Below, one piece after another: positions 51,972 to 61,732 of a stretch of DNA of 64,000 nt. The notes beneath the pieces are model-generated. The model ran no database searches. It worked only from the letters and a program-made list of their open reading frames with translations, and had not been told where the DNA came from. This DNA is from an uncultured Bacilli bacterium. Its GTDB lineage: Bacteria > Bacillota_I > Bacilli_A > RF39 > UBA660. The number at the start of each line of letters is the position of its first letter. Within the stretch, counting starts at the first letter, position 1. Made by a program: the position numbers and the translations under genes. Where the stretch lies: NCBI GenBank assembly GCA_910580185.1, contig CAJTWC010000003.1:62001-126000 (forward strand). Direction: 5' to 3'.

Positions 51972-53710
51972 TACTTACACTCCCTTTTTTTTAAGTTACT
52001 TAATTTTTCTAATAAAACCACTTTTTTTGCAACGTTAGTTTCCGTTCTTATTTGTTCTTTTATTTTATTTATTTCATCTTTTATTATTCCATCATCTATC
52101 GTTTTAATAAAATCCTCTATAACACCAGGTGAGACATCATCTGGTAATTTTAAATCATCTATTCTTAAAACTTCGTTAATTAACTCTTTTTTGTCCTCTA
52201 AATAAATAGTGAAATCCGTTAAATTAATATACCCATTTTTTTCATAAAATTCAAGTGTTTCCATAGCAATTCTCGACAATTTTTTATTTTTTAAATAAGA
52301 AACCTTATTTCTATATAATTCTATGGCAGTTTTATTTCTTAACATATAGTATATAAGATATTCTTCTGCTTTGTCATATTTATTTTTGCTAATAGTTATT
52401 CTTTTATTTATTATTTTTTTCTCTTTTTTAGGTACTTTAGATACCATATCATTTATCGTATCAACATCAACACCTGTTTCTTTTGATATTTTCTTCAAGG
52501 TTAATTCATACACAACCTTATCATCAATCTTTTCTAGTTCCTTGGTGATACTTTTAATATAATTAGATACCTCGTTAAAATCATTAAAGTTTGTATTAGT
52601 TTTATTAACATCTAACCTAAATGATACAACGCTCATCAAATTATTTAAATGGTTGTTATATAAATCTATTCCTTTTTTTATTATGTAATCATCAGGGTCT
52701 AGATTATCTTCAAGCCTTATTATTTTAGGTTCTATACCTATTTTTTCTAATGCCTCTATAGCACTTATGGTAGCTTTTTCACCTGCTTTATCCCCATCAA
52801 AACATAACACAACGTTTTTAGATAATTTTCTTATTAAATCTGCGTGCTCTTTTGTTATCGCAGTACCCATAGAAGCAACAACGTTTTTTATTCCAACGGT
52901 ATATAATCTAATAACGTCCATAAATCCTTCAACGATTATTATCTGATGTTTTTCCCTTGCGTATTTCATCGCTTTATGATAATTATAAAGTAACATTCCT
53001 TTTTTAAAGATTAAAGACTCTTTGGAGTTAACATACTTACTATCATCTTCCTCATTATATATTCTTCCAGAAAAACCAACTACTCTACCATCTAAATCAT
53101 ATAGTGGAAACATTATTCTGTTCCTAAAAATATCATAAGTAAAGTTTTTATTCTTGCCACATAAACCTATATCAACTAATTCATTTATATCATAACCTTT
53201 ATTAACAAGCAACTTACTTACGTTGTTATCGTTCATCGATAATCCAATTTCAAATTCTTTTATGGTTTCATCATCTAATTTTCTATCATTTAAATATTTT
53301 AACGCTTTCTTACCATATGAACTTCTAATGTTATTTTGATAATACTTATTAGTTATGTCAAACATTTTATAATATTTAATGTTTTTATCTTCTACTTTAG
53401 GTTTATCATCTACCTTTACATCAAGCATAACACCTGCTTTTTGTGCTACCTTGCTAACCGCCTCTTTAAAACTGATTTTTTCATAATTCATAACAAAGTT
53501 AAATACGTTTCCAGATTCACCACAAACAAAGCAAGTATAGATTTGTTTTTCAGGAGAAATACTCATAGAAGGATTATGATCATCATGAAAAGGACATATA
53601 GCAAAATAATTCTTACCCTTTCTCTCAATAGGAAGGTATTCTGCAATAATATCTACAATATTTACTTTACGTTGTATATCTAAAATTATATCATAAGGTA
53701 TTTTCTCCAT
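51971..53710 (-). CDS. dnaG: DNA primase
   Basis: DnaG makes RNA primers for replication. The 579-aa protein has the CHC2 zinc finger (CPFHDDH and CFVCGESG, about 38-65), the DnaG N-terminal core, a TOPRIM domain with VEGFMDVIR and CFDGDKAG, and a C-terminal helicase-binding region that is divergent and Lys-rich. AGGAGG precedes the ATG. It is the first gene of the dnaG-rpoD-trmK operon. Confidence 0.97.
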   Translation of the reverse strand: MEKIPYDIILDIQRKVNIVDIIAEYLPIERKGKNYFAICPFHDDHNPSMSISPEKQIYTCFVCGESGNVFNFVMNYEKISFKEAVSKVAQKAGVMLDVKVDDKPKVEDKNIKYYKMFDITNKYYQNNIRSSYGKKALKYLNDRKLDDETIKEFEIGLSMNDNNVSKLLVNKGYDINELVDIGLCGKNKNFTYDIFRNRIMFPLYDLDGRVVGFSGRIYNEEDDSKYVNSKESLIFKKGMLLYNYHKAMKYAREKHQIIIVEGFMDVIRLYTVGIKNVVASMGTAITKEHADLIRKLSKNVVLCFDGDKAGEKATISAIEALEKIGIEPKIIRLEDNLDPDDYIIKKGIDLYNNHLNNLMSVVSFRLDVNKTNTNFNDFNEVSNYIKSITKELEKIDDKVVYELTLKKISKETGVDVDTINDMVSKVPKKEKKIINKRITISKNKYDKAEEYLIYYMLRNKTAIELYRNKVSYLKNKKLSRIAMETLEFYEKNGYINLTDFTIYLEDKKELINEVLRIDDLKLPDDVSPGVIEDFIKTIDDGIIKDEINKIKEQIRTETNVAKKVVLLEKLSNLKKRECK

Positions 53711-53773
53711 AAAACTCCTCCTATATAATTATTCGCCATTTTTTTTAAAATTCCCCTAAATTTTTTAAAAAAA

Positions 53774-53800
53774 ATAAAAAAATAGCTAAAAAAGCTATTT
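53774..53800 (-). terminator. terminator of proS
   Basis: AAATAGC and GCTATTT pair around a short loop; the minus strand then reads into seven T. The stem overlaps the proS stop. Confidence 0.75.
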
Positions 53801-55493
53801 AAATATCCATAATATCCTCTATTTTTGATATTGTATCATATAAAGATGTCTCAATTATATCTTCTTTATCACGTAGTTTTATCTCAACCATTTGGTCTTT
53901 AATCTTGTTGCCAACCGTTATTCTTATTGGAATTCCTATTAAATCCATATCATTAAATTTAACTCCAACACGCTCTTGCCTGTCGTCTAATATCGTTGAT
54001 ACTCCCTCTCTTCTTAAATTTTCATACAAATAATTGGCAGCATCCATTTGAGCATCATCTTCCGTATTTACAACTACTATCGTCACTTTAAACGGCGCAA
54101 CTTCTAAAGGCCAAATAATACCTTTTTCATCGCTATGTTGTTCTACGATAGCAGCCATACACCTACCAAGACCAATTCCATAACACCCCATCCATACATA
54201 TTCACTTTCATTATCTTGATTTAAATATGTAAGATTTAAACTTTCAGAATATTTAGTTCCTAACTTAAATGTATTACCTACTTCTATACCGTTTTTGAAC
54301 TCTAAATATTTACCACACTTAGGACACGAATCTTTATCAGTAATAACTCTTATATCATCCGCTAATACATAATTAAAATCTTCTAAGTTAACGCTTTTAT
54401 AATGATAATCAGTTTTGTTTGCACCAACTATAAAGTTTTTCATACACATTATTTCATTATCTAATATAACTGGAATTTCTAGTCCTACCGGACCTGCGAA
54501 ACCTATTTTAGCACCTGTTATTTCTTCTACTTTTTCTGGGCCTGCTAAATTAATTTCATTTGCTCTTAAAAGTTTTTTTACCTTAGCTTCATTTACTTCA
54601 TGATCACCGCGAACTAAAATAGCATAATATTTTTCATCGACATTATATATTAAAGTCTTAACAAATTTACTCTTATCCTCTTCTAAACACTTTGATACTT
54701 CCTCTATCGTACCTGCACTAGGCGTCTTAACAAGTTCTCTTAGCTTTATGTTTTCATCACTTTCTTTTGTAAGAAGCGTGCATTTTGCAACATCTACGTT
54801 TGAAGCATAACCACAGTGATCACAAATAACTAATTTATCTTCACCAATACTTGTTATGGCTTGAAATTCTTCTGATAATAATCCTCCCATAGCACCTGTA
54901 TCTGACTTAACAATTTTATAATCAATACCTAGTCTTGTAAATATCTTTTTATAAGCATTATACATATTTTTATAAGAATTATCTAATCCTATTTCATCTT
55001 TATCAAAAGAGTAAGCATCCTTCATTAAAAACTCTCTTACACGAATAAGCCCGTATCTAGGCCTTGGCTCATCCCTGAATTTACCTTGAATTTGATAAAT
55101 ACTAAATGGCATATCTTTATATGATTTTATTTTTAATGATGCCGCAGTGGTAAATAACTCTTCATGGGTAGGCGCTAAACAGTAACTTTTATCAAATCTA
55201 TCTTTTAGTGAAAACATATCTTTTCCAAAGGCATCGCGTCTTTTAGATTCTACATATACTTCTTCTGGTATTAAAGCTGGCATTAATAACTCACCAGCAT
55301 TAATGTTTTCCATCTCTTCTCTAATTATTTTTTCTATGTTTTTCATTACTTTATAACCAAGTGGTAAAAACATATATATACCAGAAGATGACTTTTTAAT
55401 CATTCCAGACCTAACTAATAAATTACCAGATGTAGACTCCTCGTCTTTTACATCTTCTCTTAAAGTATAAAAATAACTACTCTTAAGTTTCAT
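53799..55493 (-). CDS. proS: prolyl-tRNA synthetase, bacterial type with editing domain
   Basis: A class II synthetase of 564 aa. Motif 1 (GIYMFLPLGYKVMKNIEKII), motif 2 (QGKFRDEPRPRYGLIRVREFLMKDAYSF) and motif 3 (GCYGIGLGRCMAA) are present. Between motifs 2 and 3 lies the YbaK-like editing insertion (about 230-390, with TPSAGTIEEV, FVKTLIY and GDHEVNEAK). The anticodon domain ends the protein. ATG 55493 follows GAGGTGAT; a GTG four codons upstream is inside that site. Confidence 0.97.
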   Translation of the reverse strand: MKLKSSYFYTLREDVKDEESTSGNLLVRSGMIKKSSSGIYMFLPLGYKVMKNIEKIIREEMENINAGELLMPALIPEEVYVESKRRDAFGKDMFSLKDRFDKSYCLAPTHEELFTTAASLKIKSYKDMPFSIYQIQGKFRDEPRPRYGLIRVREFLMKDAYSFDKDEIGLDNSYKNMYNAYKKIFTRLGIDYKIVKSDTGAMGGLLSEEFQAITSIGEDKLVICDHCGYASNVDVAKCTLLTKESDENIKLRELVKTPSAGTIEEVSKCLEEDKSKFVKTLIYNVDEKYYAILVRGDHEVNEAKVKKLLRANEINLAGPEKVEEITGAKIGFAGPVGLEIPVILDNEIMCMKNFIVGANKTDYHYKSVNLEDFNYVLADDIRVITDKDSCPKCGKYLEFKNGIEVGNTFKLGTKYSESLNLTYLNQDNESEYVWMGCYGIGLGRCMAAIVEQHSDEKGIIWPLEVAPFKVTIVVVNTEDDAQMDAANYLYENLRREGVSTILDDRQERVGVKFNDMDLIGIPIRITVGNKIKDQMVEIKLRDKEDIIETSLYDTISKIEDIMDI

Positions 55494-55559
55494 AAAACTA
55501 ATCACCTCTAATTAATAAAAGTATATCTTAATTTTAAATTTATAGCAAGAAAAAAGAAG

Positions 55560-55817
55560 CTAAATTCTAGCTCCTCTAGATTTTACCGCTGATTCCAATT
55601 CTAATTCATCTTCTGCTTTATACGCTTTTTTAGCACCAGCAATTGATACAAGTTGCATATATAAATTAGGGTCCATAACTATTATATTAGAATCTGAAGT
55701 TGCAAGATACTCAAGATATTCATCAAAAGAAGCATCATAACCAGCTTTCTTTACTCCCAAAATTGGATCAGGATTATTTCCATCTAACTGCTTAATACTT
55801 GTTAAATCTTTTATCAT
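55560..55817 (-). CDS. unknown small protein
   Basis: An 85-aa soluble protein with no family that I can name, starting MIKDLTSIKQLDGNNPDPI. ATG 55817 follows GGTGG; longer in-frame readings (to 55916) would run through the promoter. It has a strong promoter (55885-55913) and a leader of about 60 nt, so it is likely well expressed. Features are an acidic middle (DASFDEYLEYL) and a basic end (SRGARI). It lies between valS and proS. Confidence 0.7.
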   Translation of the reverse strand: MIKDLTSIKQLDGNNPDPILGVKKAGYDASFDEYLEYLATSDSNIIVMDPNLYMQLVSIAGAKKAYKAEDELELESAVKSRGARI

Positions 55818-55884
55818 CAAAACCACCATCTTTCTATTAGGTTTTTTAACTCTTTTTTCATCCCACTTTTTTTGGGTGGAAATT

Positions 55885-55913
55885 ATAATATCATATATAA
55901 AAATGCATGTCAA
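55885..55913 (-). promoter_or_regulatory. promoter of the 85-aa gene
   Basis: Minus strand: a perfect TTGACA, a 17-nt spacer and TATTAT. Confidence 0.75.
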
Positions 55914-55954
55914 CACTATATTCGAAAAAAATTAAATTTTTTAGATTCAATTTT

Positions 55955-58483
55955 TTATTTCAATAATTCTTCTAACTTCTTCTTTTCCTCAGCTAACTTA
56001 TTTCTATCCATTTCAACGATGTTAATAGGTGCTTTATTTACGTAATTTTCGTTAGCTAATAGTTTTTCTCTTCTTTCGATAGATGAAGTAAGAGTCTTTA
56101 TTTGCTCTTCTTTTAATTTTTTTTCAGCTTCAGTTTCTATCTTTTCAAAGAAGATTGTAGCTTTTACTTTATTAGAAAATACTTTATAAGACTTAATTTC
56201 AAGAGGTGTTTTTACAAGTGCTTTTTCTAACTTTAATAATTTAATAATTAAATCATTATCACCATCTGTTTCAAACATAACTTTTAAGTCTTTAGTCATG
56301 TTATTTTCCGCTTTTACATTTCTAAATTGTTTAATGAAGTTTATAAAGTCATCTATTTTTATTTCATCTTCATCAAAAATATATTTTTTTTCATATTCTG
56401 GATACTTAGATACCATTATATCTTCACTATCTTTAACCGGCATAATATTATAAATTTCGTCAGTTACATATGGCATAAATGGTTGTAACATCTTTAAAAT
56501 ACCTGTTAATACATAACACAATGTTGATTTAGTAGAAATAGTTTTTATACTATGCTTAGCCATTTCTATATAATAATCGCAAAAATAATTCCAAGAAAAA
56601 TCATAAATAGCTGCTCCTGCATTGTTAAATTCATATTTATCCATAAACTTCTTAACCGTATGAAGCGTTTTTTCAAACTTAGTTAAAATCCACTTATCTT
56701 CTGATTTTAAGTTTTCTAATCTTATTTCTTTTAAATCTTCTATGTTTGATAATACGAATCTTGAGGCATTCCATATTTTATTTATATAATTCCACGTTGA
56801 TTTAATTTTCTCTTCATCAAATCTCATGTCTGTTCCTGGTGCTACATCAGTTGCTAAATAATACCTAAGAGCATCTGCACCATACTTTTCTACCATATCG
56901 AATGGATCAATACCGTTACCTAATGATTTACTAAATTTTCTTCCTTCCTTATCACGAATTAAACCATGAATCAAGCAGTCCTCAAATGGTCTTTTACCTA
57001 ATAATTTTTCTCCCTGGAAAGTCATTCTATTAACCCAGAATGGAATTATATCATAGCCTGTTACCAAGCAACTATTTGGGTAATACTTATTAAGTAAATC
57101 GGTATTATCTGGCCAACCAAGCGTTGCAAATGGCCATAGTGCACTTGAAAACCATGTATCTAAAACATCTTCATCTTGCACCCAACCAGAGCCTTCTGGA
57201 GCTTTCATTCCAACGTATACTTCATCGCCTTTATACCATGCTGGAATTCTATGACCCCACCATAATTGCCTTGATATGCACCAGTCGTAAGTAATAGTCA
57301 TCCAGTGATTCATTATCTTTTCATACCTAGATGGGAAAAAGTTAACTTTTTCATCTTTCTTCTTTTGAGTTTTAAGCACGGTATCAGCAAGTGGTCTCAT
57401 CTTAACAAACCATTGTTTTTTTACCATCGGTTCAACCATAACACCAGTTCTTTCACTGTGTCCTACTTCGTGCACCATTGGTTCTATATTAAGAAGTAAG
57501 TCTTGCTCTTTTAAATCCTCAAGCACTTTTTTTCTACATTCCTCACGAGTCATACCACAGTATTTTAAAGCATTCTCATTCATGGTAGCATCATCATTCA
57601 TAATAACTATTCTCTCTAAATTATGACGATTGCCAACTTCAAAATCGTTAGGATCATGCGCTGGAGTTATTTTAACCGCGCCTGTTCCTTTTTCCATATC
57701 AGCATGTTCATCAGTTATAACTGGTATTTTTTTACCTACTAAAGGTAATATAACGTTCTTACCAACAAAGTTTTTATATCTTTCATCTTTTTCATTAACA
57801 GCAACCGCAGTATCTCCAAATAAAGTTTCTGGTCTTGTTGTTGCAACATCTATGTATTCTTCGCTATCCTCTAATTTGTATTTTAAATGATAAAAAGCAC
57901 TTTTTTCTTCGCTATAAATAACTTCTTCATTAGATAAAGCCGTTTTAGCCGCAGGATCCCAGTTGATTATTTTTTCTCCTCTATAAATTAATCCTTCGTT
58001 ATAAAAATCAACGAATACTTTTTTTACTGCTTTTTGTAATCCTTCATCAAGAGTAAATCTTTCCTTTGTATAATCAAGTGCAATTCCCATTTTAGCCCAC
58101 TGCTTACGAATTATATCGCCATGTTCATGTGTCCAATCCCAGCAAGCTTCTAAGAATCTTTCCCTTCCATATTCATACTTATTAATACCTTGGTCTTTTA
58201 ATCTTTTAACAACCTTAGCTTCTGTTGCAATTGCAGCATGATCCATACCAGGAAGCCATAAGCAATCATAGCCTTCCATCTTCTTATAACGAATTATAAT
58301 ATCTTGAAGTGTTACGTCCCAAGCATGACCTAAGTGTAGTACTCCTGTTACGTTTGGGGGCGGAAGTACTATTGCATAAGGTTTTTTCCCTCCTTTTTCA
58401 TCACATTTAAAATAATCTTTATTAAGCCACTTTTCATATTTATTTTCTTCTACTTTCTCGTGGTCATATTTTTTTTCTAACAT
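55955..58483 (-). CDS. valS: valyl-tRNA synthetase
   Basis: A class I synthetase of 842 aa. PPPNVTGVLHLGHAWD carries the HIGH-type site, a CP1 editing domain follows (TTRPETLFGDTAVAVN), then KFSKSLGNGIDPFDM (KMSKS-type), an anticodon-binding helix bundle and the ValRS C-terminal coiled coil (about 775-842). AGGTTAGGTAG precedes the ATG. It lies one base after the HD-domain gene stop and is expressed with it from the Val T-box promoter. Confidence 0.98.
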   Translation of the reverse strand: MLEKKYDHEKVEENKYEKWLNKDYFKCDEKGGKKPYAIVLPPPNVTGVLHLGHAWDVTLQDIIIRYKKMEGYDCLWLPGMDHAAIATEAKVVKRLKDQGINKYEYGRERFLEACWDWTHEHGDIIRKQWAKMGIALDYTKERFTLDEGLQKAVKKVFVDFYNEGLIYRGEKIINWDPAAKTALSNEEVIYSEEKSAFYHLKYKLEDSEEYIDVATTRPETLFGDTAVAVNEKDERYKNFVGKNVILPLVGKKIPVITDEHADMEKGTGAVKITPAHDPNDFEVGNRHNLERIVIMNDDATMNENALKYCGMTREECRKKVLEDLKEQDLLLNIEPMVHEVGHSERTGVMVEPMVKKQWFVKMRPLADTVLKTQKKKDEKVNFFPSRYEKIMNHWMTITYDWCISRQLWWGHRIPAWYKGDEVYVGMKAPEGSGWVQDEDVLDTWFSSALWPFATLGWPDNTDLLNKYYPNSCLVTGYDIIPFWVNRMTFQGEKLLGKRPFEDCLIHGLIRDKEGRKFSKSLGNGIDPFDMVEKYGADALRYYLATDVAPGTDMRFDEEKIKSTWNYINKIWNASRFVLSNIEDLKEIRLENLKSEDKWILTKFEKTLHTVKKFMDKYEFNNAGAAIYDFSWNYFCDYYIEMAKHSIKTISTKSTLCYVLTGILKMLQPFMPYVTDEIYNIMPVKDSEDIMVSKYPEYEKKYIFDEDEIKIDDFINFIKQFRNVKAENNMTKDLKVMFETDGDNDLIIKLLKLEKALVKTPLEIKSYKVFSNKVKATIFFEKIETEAEKKLKEEQIKTLTSSIERREKLLANENYVNKAPINIVEMDRNKLAEEKKKLEELLK

Positions 58484-58484
58484 A

Positions 58485-59228
58485 TTATCTACCTAACCTT
58501 TCTTTTAATATATCACATATTTTTATTATTGTTTTTTCCTCTATAGGATTACTTTTTATATATGATTCCTTTATTTTATCTATTAATCTATCTTCTTTTA
58601 TTTTATTTTTTGTATAATTAAAATTTATATCATTAAATAATCCTAATTTAACAAGTGATTTATCACATAAATCAGGATACTTACCAACATCCAAAACTTT
58701 ACCCTCTATAATATCACTTACCGCTAATTTACTATATCTAGAATTAAAGTTCCCGAGTTTTATCTTCTCTTTAGCATCAGGATTAGTTCCTTTTATTACT
58801 AAATTTAGTATATCTAATTTGTCTGCATCTCTTATTATTTTACAAAATAATATTTCCTTATCAGTAAGATCGTCTTCTACCTTTAATTTATTATGATTTT
58901 TTATTGCAACATAAACTATGTCTTTATATTCATATCCATCTAAAAAGCCAAACTCTTTTAGAATATCGACACTAAGATTCGCATGATCTATAGTTTCATA
59001 GTCTCTAAACTTACCATAAACTTCATATTGCTTAAATCTTCCTATATCATGAAATAAACCAATTAAGCACGCAAGCAAGACATTTTTATCAGATAAATGT
59101 ATGCTTTTAGCGATAAGTTTGCAATTATCCATTACCCTCATAGTATGATTTTTCTTTCTATCTAATGCTTCTATTTTCAAATCATATTTTGAGATATAAT
59201 CATTAAAGAAATTAATATATTTATCCAC
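58485..59228 (-). CDS. HD-domain phosphohydrolase co-transcribed with valS
   Basis: A protein of about 247 aa with an HD metal-dependent hydrolase core: KNHTMRVMDNC, LIGLFHDIGRFKQ (the His-Asp pair), DHANLSVDIL, KNHNKL and RDADKLD. Such enzymes hydrolyse phosphate esters of nucleotides; the substrate is unknown. The GTG at 59228 is chosen because GGGAG is nine bases upstream; an ATG at 59237 directly abuts that site and would add three residues. It sits directly behind the Val T-box, so tRNA-Val charging controls it together with valS. Confidence 0.82.
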   Translation of the reverse strand: MDKYINFFNDYISKYDLKIEALDRKKNHTMRVMDNCKLIAKSIHLSDKNVLLACLIGLFHDIGRFKQYEVYGKFRDYETIDHANLSVDILKEFGFLDGYEYKDIVYVAIKNHNKLKVEDDLTDKEILFCKIIRDADKLDILNLVIKGTNPDAKEKIKLGNFNSRYSKLAVSDIIEGKVLDVGKYPDLCDKSLVKLGLFNDINFNYTKNKIKEDRLIDKIKESYIKSNPIEEKTIIKICDILKERLGR

Positions 59229-59246
59229 TTTAATCATCTCCCAAAA

Positions 59247-59485
59247 ATAAAAAGTTCATCCTAATAAAGGATGAACTTAATTAGTCCACGGTACCACCTT
59301 AATTCATATCTTAATGATATGCATCTTAAAATCCCTAACGCGGACTAAACGTAATTATTTACTATCATTTCTATAATTAAGCTCCCAAGCTACCTTCAGC
59401 TATTATTCATACAAGTTTACACCATACACTTGCTCTCTTTAATAAATAAATAACCTACTCCTCTTGTTCCTTGCTTTTTTTATAT
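59247..59485 (-). promoter_or_regulatory. T-box leader, valine (GUA specifier)
   Basis: On the minus strand the leader holds a stem I with GAGAGC and the specifier region GAAGGUAGCUUGGGAGC. The codon after GAAG is GUA (59393-59391), a Val codon. The T-box sequence AAGGTGGTACCGTGG lies at 59300-59286. A terminator follows (11-bp stem 59252-59262 with 59268-59278, then T run). Uncharged tRNA-Val would pair with the T-box and allow read-through into the HD gene and valS. Confidence 0.93.
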
Positions 59486-59491
59486 GCTATT

Positions 59492-59520
59492 AGTATAACA
59501 ACATTTAAAAATGTTTGCAA
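59492..59520 (-). promoter_or_regulatory. promoter of the T-box leader
   Basis: Minus strand: TTGCAA, a 17-nt spacer and TATACT. The predicted start is near 59485. Confidence 0.75.
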
Positions 59521-59523
59521 GTA

Positions 59524-60558
59524 TTATTCACAAATATCGTATAAACCAAAATCTTCTTTAGTACTTCCCGTTTTTACATCAGTTATTTTTAATTTTTGAT
59601 CAGTTGTAACAGTAGTTGTGGAATCTAAATTATTAATAGAGGAATTTAATCTTTCGCGTTGATATGTAAATAATTTATCATTATCAAAATAAAAATCTAA
59701 ATTATTGGTTGAATTTCCAATAAGATTTTTTATTGATTCATTTTCTTCCATTAGAACAATATATGTATAAAAGATCTTATTTACTTTTCCAGTATTAAAT
59801 TCATTAGTCTCTTCATTTTTATAAGTGAATGAAATTGAATCTTCCAAATCCCATTCATAAACTCTCCATTCTGAAGAAATTCCAAAAACACTTATTTTAC
59901 CATTCTTAATTGTTTTAGTTAAACCACGGTCATCAAATAATTTTTTACAATAATCAAAATTGTTATAAGTCATTGTTGAACATGAAAGGTTAGGTGTCTC
60001 AATGTTTTTAATTTTATTAAAAATTTCTATTAATTTTTCAACATCATCGCCATTTATTGTAACAACACCACCATTATAATTATATGTTGATGAAGTTGAT
60101 GATGTTAAGTTAAGGTCTAATTTTTTATCAACATATGTAACATTAAATATATTTTTTCCCACACAATTAGAACCATCTAAACAAGAAACATCAATATTTT
60201 TATATTGGTGATAACTACCAGATATATTGCCTGAAGAATCCACTTTAAGGCCAAAATCTTTTGGCCAATACATAGTACCATATCTACTTTTTATTCTAAC
60301 CAATAATTCCCCATTTCCAGACTCATACCAGTAAATATCATTAGGTTGTTTACTATCACCATATTTAATGCATCGCTTATTAGAATCCTTTATCTGCATT
60401 ACCTCAAACTTTGACCCATTAATTAAATCATCGTTTGCTTTACCAATTACCGATGTTGAACTTGTAAATTGCGCTAACATTAACATTAAAAACATCAAAA
60501 ACGCAACTAATAAAAGATATAAAACAGATGATATTGCAAAACCTTTATTATTAAGCAC
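59524..60558 (-). CDS. prepilin-like protein
   Basis: A 344-aa protein with a short prepilin-type leader and hydrophobic helix (MLNNKG, then FAISSVLYLLLVAFLMFLMLMLAQF) but without the usual Glu at +5. The large head is beta-rich and has several Cys (SCLDGSNC, LSCSTM, DYCKK, YDICE). GTG 60558 follows AGGAG. It may be a PilX-like minor pilin of the system at 42.5-49.7 kb, although it lies apart from it, between ysxE-like and the T-box. No separate terminator is seen after it. Confidence 0.72.
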   Translation of the reverse strand: MLNNKGFAISSVLYLLLVAFLMFLMLMLAQFTSSTSVIGKANDDLINGSKFEVMQIKDSNKRCIKYGDSKQPNDIYWYESGNGELLVRIKSRYGTMYWPKDFGLKVDSSGNISGSYHQYKNIDVSCLDGSNCVGKNIFNVTYVDKKLDLNLTSSTSSTYNYNGGVVTINGDDVEKLIEIFNKIKNIETPNLSCSTMTYNNFDYCKKLFDDRGLTKTIKNGKISVFGISSEWRVYEWDLEDSISFTYKNEETNEFNTGKVNKIFYTYIVLMEENESIKNLIGNSTNNLDFYFDNDKLFTYQRERLNSSINNLDSTTTVTTDQKLKITDVKTGSTKEDFGLYDICE

Positions 60559-60606
60559 ATCAACCACTCCTATTCTTTATATATAATAACATCTTTTAAT
60601 TAAAAA

Positions 60607-60631
60607 AACCATATTTTTTATTAATATGGTT
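60607..60631 (-). terminator. terminator after ysxE-like gene
   Basis: AACCATATT and AATATGGTT form a 9-bp stem; the minus strand then has seven T. Confidence 0.65.
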
Positions 60632-60658
60632 AGCAATTATATGGATTTTACATACAAT
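60630..60658 (+). promoter_or_regulatory. candidate promoter for the 62-aa gene
   Basis: TTAGCA, a 17-nt spacer and TACAAT, 18 nt before the ATG at 60677. Confidence 0.5.
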
Positions 60659-60676
60659 ATAGTAAAGGTGATCATT

Positions 60677-60865
60677 ATGCGTCCAAACAACTTTTTTTCT
60701 GGGAAAATGACTATATATGTAATATTGGTATTTGCATTTTGCTTTATTACTTTTTACCAAGCTATACTAGCTTTAATATTATGCGCTAGATTTCATGTAT
60801 TCTTGTTATTCATCGACCTCATGATTCTGTTTTTCGGTATTTTTTGCCTCATTTTCCATAAATAA
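60677..60865 (+). CDS. small membrane protein overlapping the end of a minus-strand gene
   Basis: A 62-aa protein starting MRPNNFFSGKMTIYV behind AAAGGTGAT, with two predicted membrane helices (about 11-32 and 38-60) and a short polar turn. No family recognised. Its last 60 nt overlap the 3' end of the ysxE-like gene on the other strand. The good ribosome site and promoter support it, but it could be a chance frame. Confidence 0.55.
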   Translation: MRPNNFFSGKMTIYVILVFAFCFITFYQAILALILCARFHVFLLFIDLMILFFGIFCLIFHK

Positions 60866-61732
60866 CTTATCGGTTATTACCAAATAATTACATAATCTTG
60901 ATACTTCGTTAGTATTAAGTAGTTCATTTTCTTGATAATTTATTTTTTCTGGTAAAAAAAGCATTATAAACAAAAGTTTTCTTTCTTCATCAAGAAGAGG
61001 AAACTTTTTTAAATATTCCTTATATAATTCATTAAAATCATATTTATCATAGTTTCTTTTATAAAAACTTATAAAATCATATATAGGTAATCCCCTTTTC
61101 GATTTATTCCAACTAATTAATACATTACCATCATTTCGTATTATATGATTAGTATCTAAATTGTTATGAAGAAAAACAATTCTTTGTTTTGTTTTTTTCT
61201 TCATCATTTCATACCAATCATCTAAATTACTTTTACAAAAATTCAAGCAAGAAAATATGACAGAACAATTTCTAGCTAACATATACTCACTAGGTGACAT
61301 ATAAATCCTTGATTCAATAGATGTTAAAATATCATCATAATAGTTAAAGGTATTTGTTATTACATTATCTATGTTTTCGTAAAATTCTTTTAATTCATCT
61401 AACGATATATCTTTATAATAAACCGTTTTATTGTGCAGTAGCGCATCTAATTTAATCAAATCAGATGCCCTCTGCTCCTTTGGGGTTGGAGTGTCATTTA
61501 CATATTCATATACGTATACATTATTATCACAATATTCAAGTTTGGGAACATAATCAAATCCTCTTGAATTTAAGTAATTATATATTTCTATAATGTTGTT
61601 TTCCTCTAAGTCTTTTAATACCCATTTTTTATCATTACCATCTTTATATATTACCGAGTTTTTATATAACTTTATTTTCTTTACACTTGGGCATATTTTT
61701 TTTATTATTTCTTTATTATACGAATTATTCAT
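60806..61732 (-). CDS. ysxE: CotS/YsxE-like kinase-fold protein
   Basis: A 308-aa protein of the aminoglycoside-phosphotransferase/protein-kinase fold, in the spore-coat CotS group. The N-lobe has VIYKDGNDKKWVLKDLE (the Lys strand). The catalytic loop is degenerate, HNNLDTNHIIRNDGN, and the metal-binding region is ISWNKSKRGLPIYDFISFYKR. It is therefore possibly inactive. It overlaps the spoVID-like gene by 8 nt. The pair spoVID-ysxE followed by valS is also the Bacillus gene order, which supports the assignment. Confidence 0.75.
   Translation of the reverse strand: MNNSYNKEIIKKICPSVKKIKLYKNSVIYKDGNDKKWVLKDLEENNIIEIYNYLNSRGFDYVPKLEYCDNNVYVYEYVNDTPTPKEQRASDLIKLDALLHNKTVYYKDISLDELKEFYENIDNVITNTFNYYDDILTSIESRIYMSPSEYMLARNCSVIFSCLNFCKSNLDDWYEMMKKKTKQRIVFLHNNLDTNHIIRNDGNVLISWNKSKRGLPIYDFISFYKRNYDKYDFNELYKEYLKKFPLLDEERKLLFIMLFLPEKINYQENELLNTNEVSRLCNYLVITDKLFMENEAKNTEKQNHEVDE

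Noticed and set aside
50235..52562. Plus-strand frames opposite trmK, rpoD and dnaG
   Set aside because: Low-complexity shadows of conserved housekeeping genes, without start signals.
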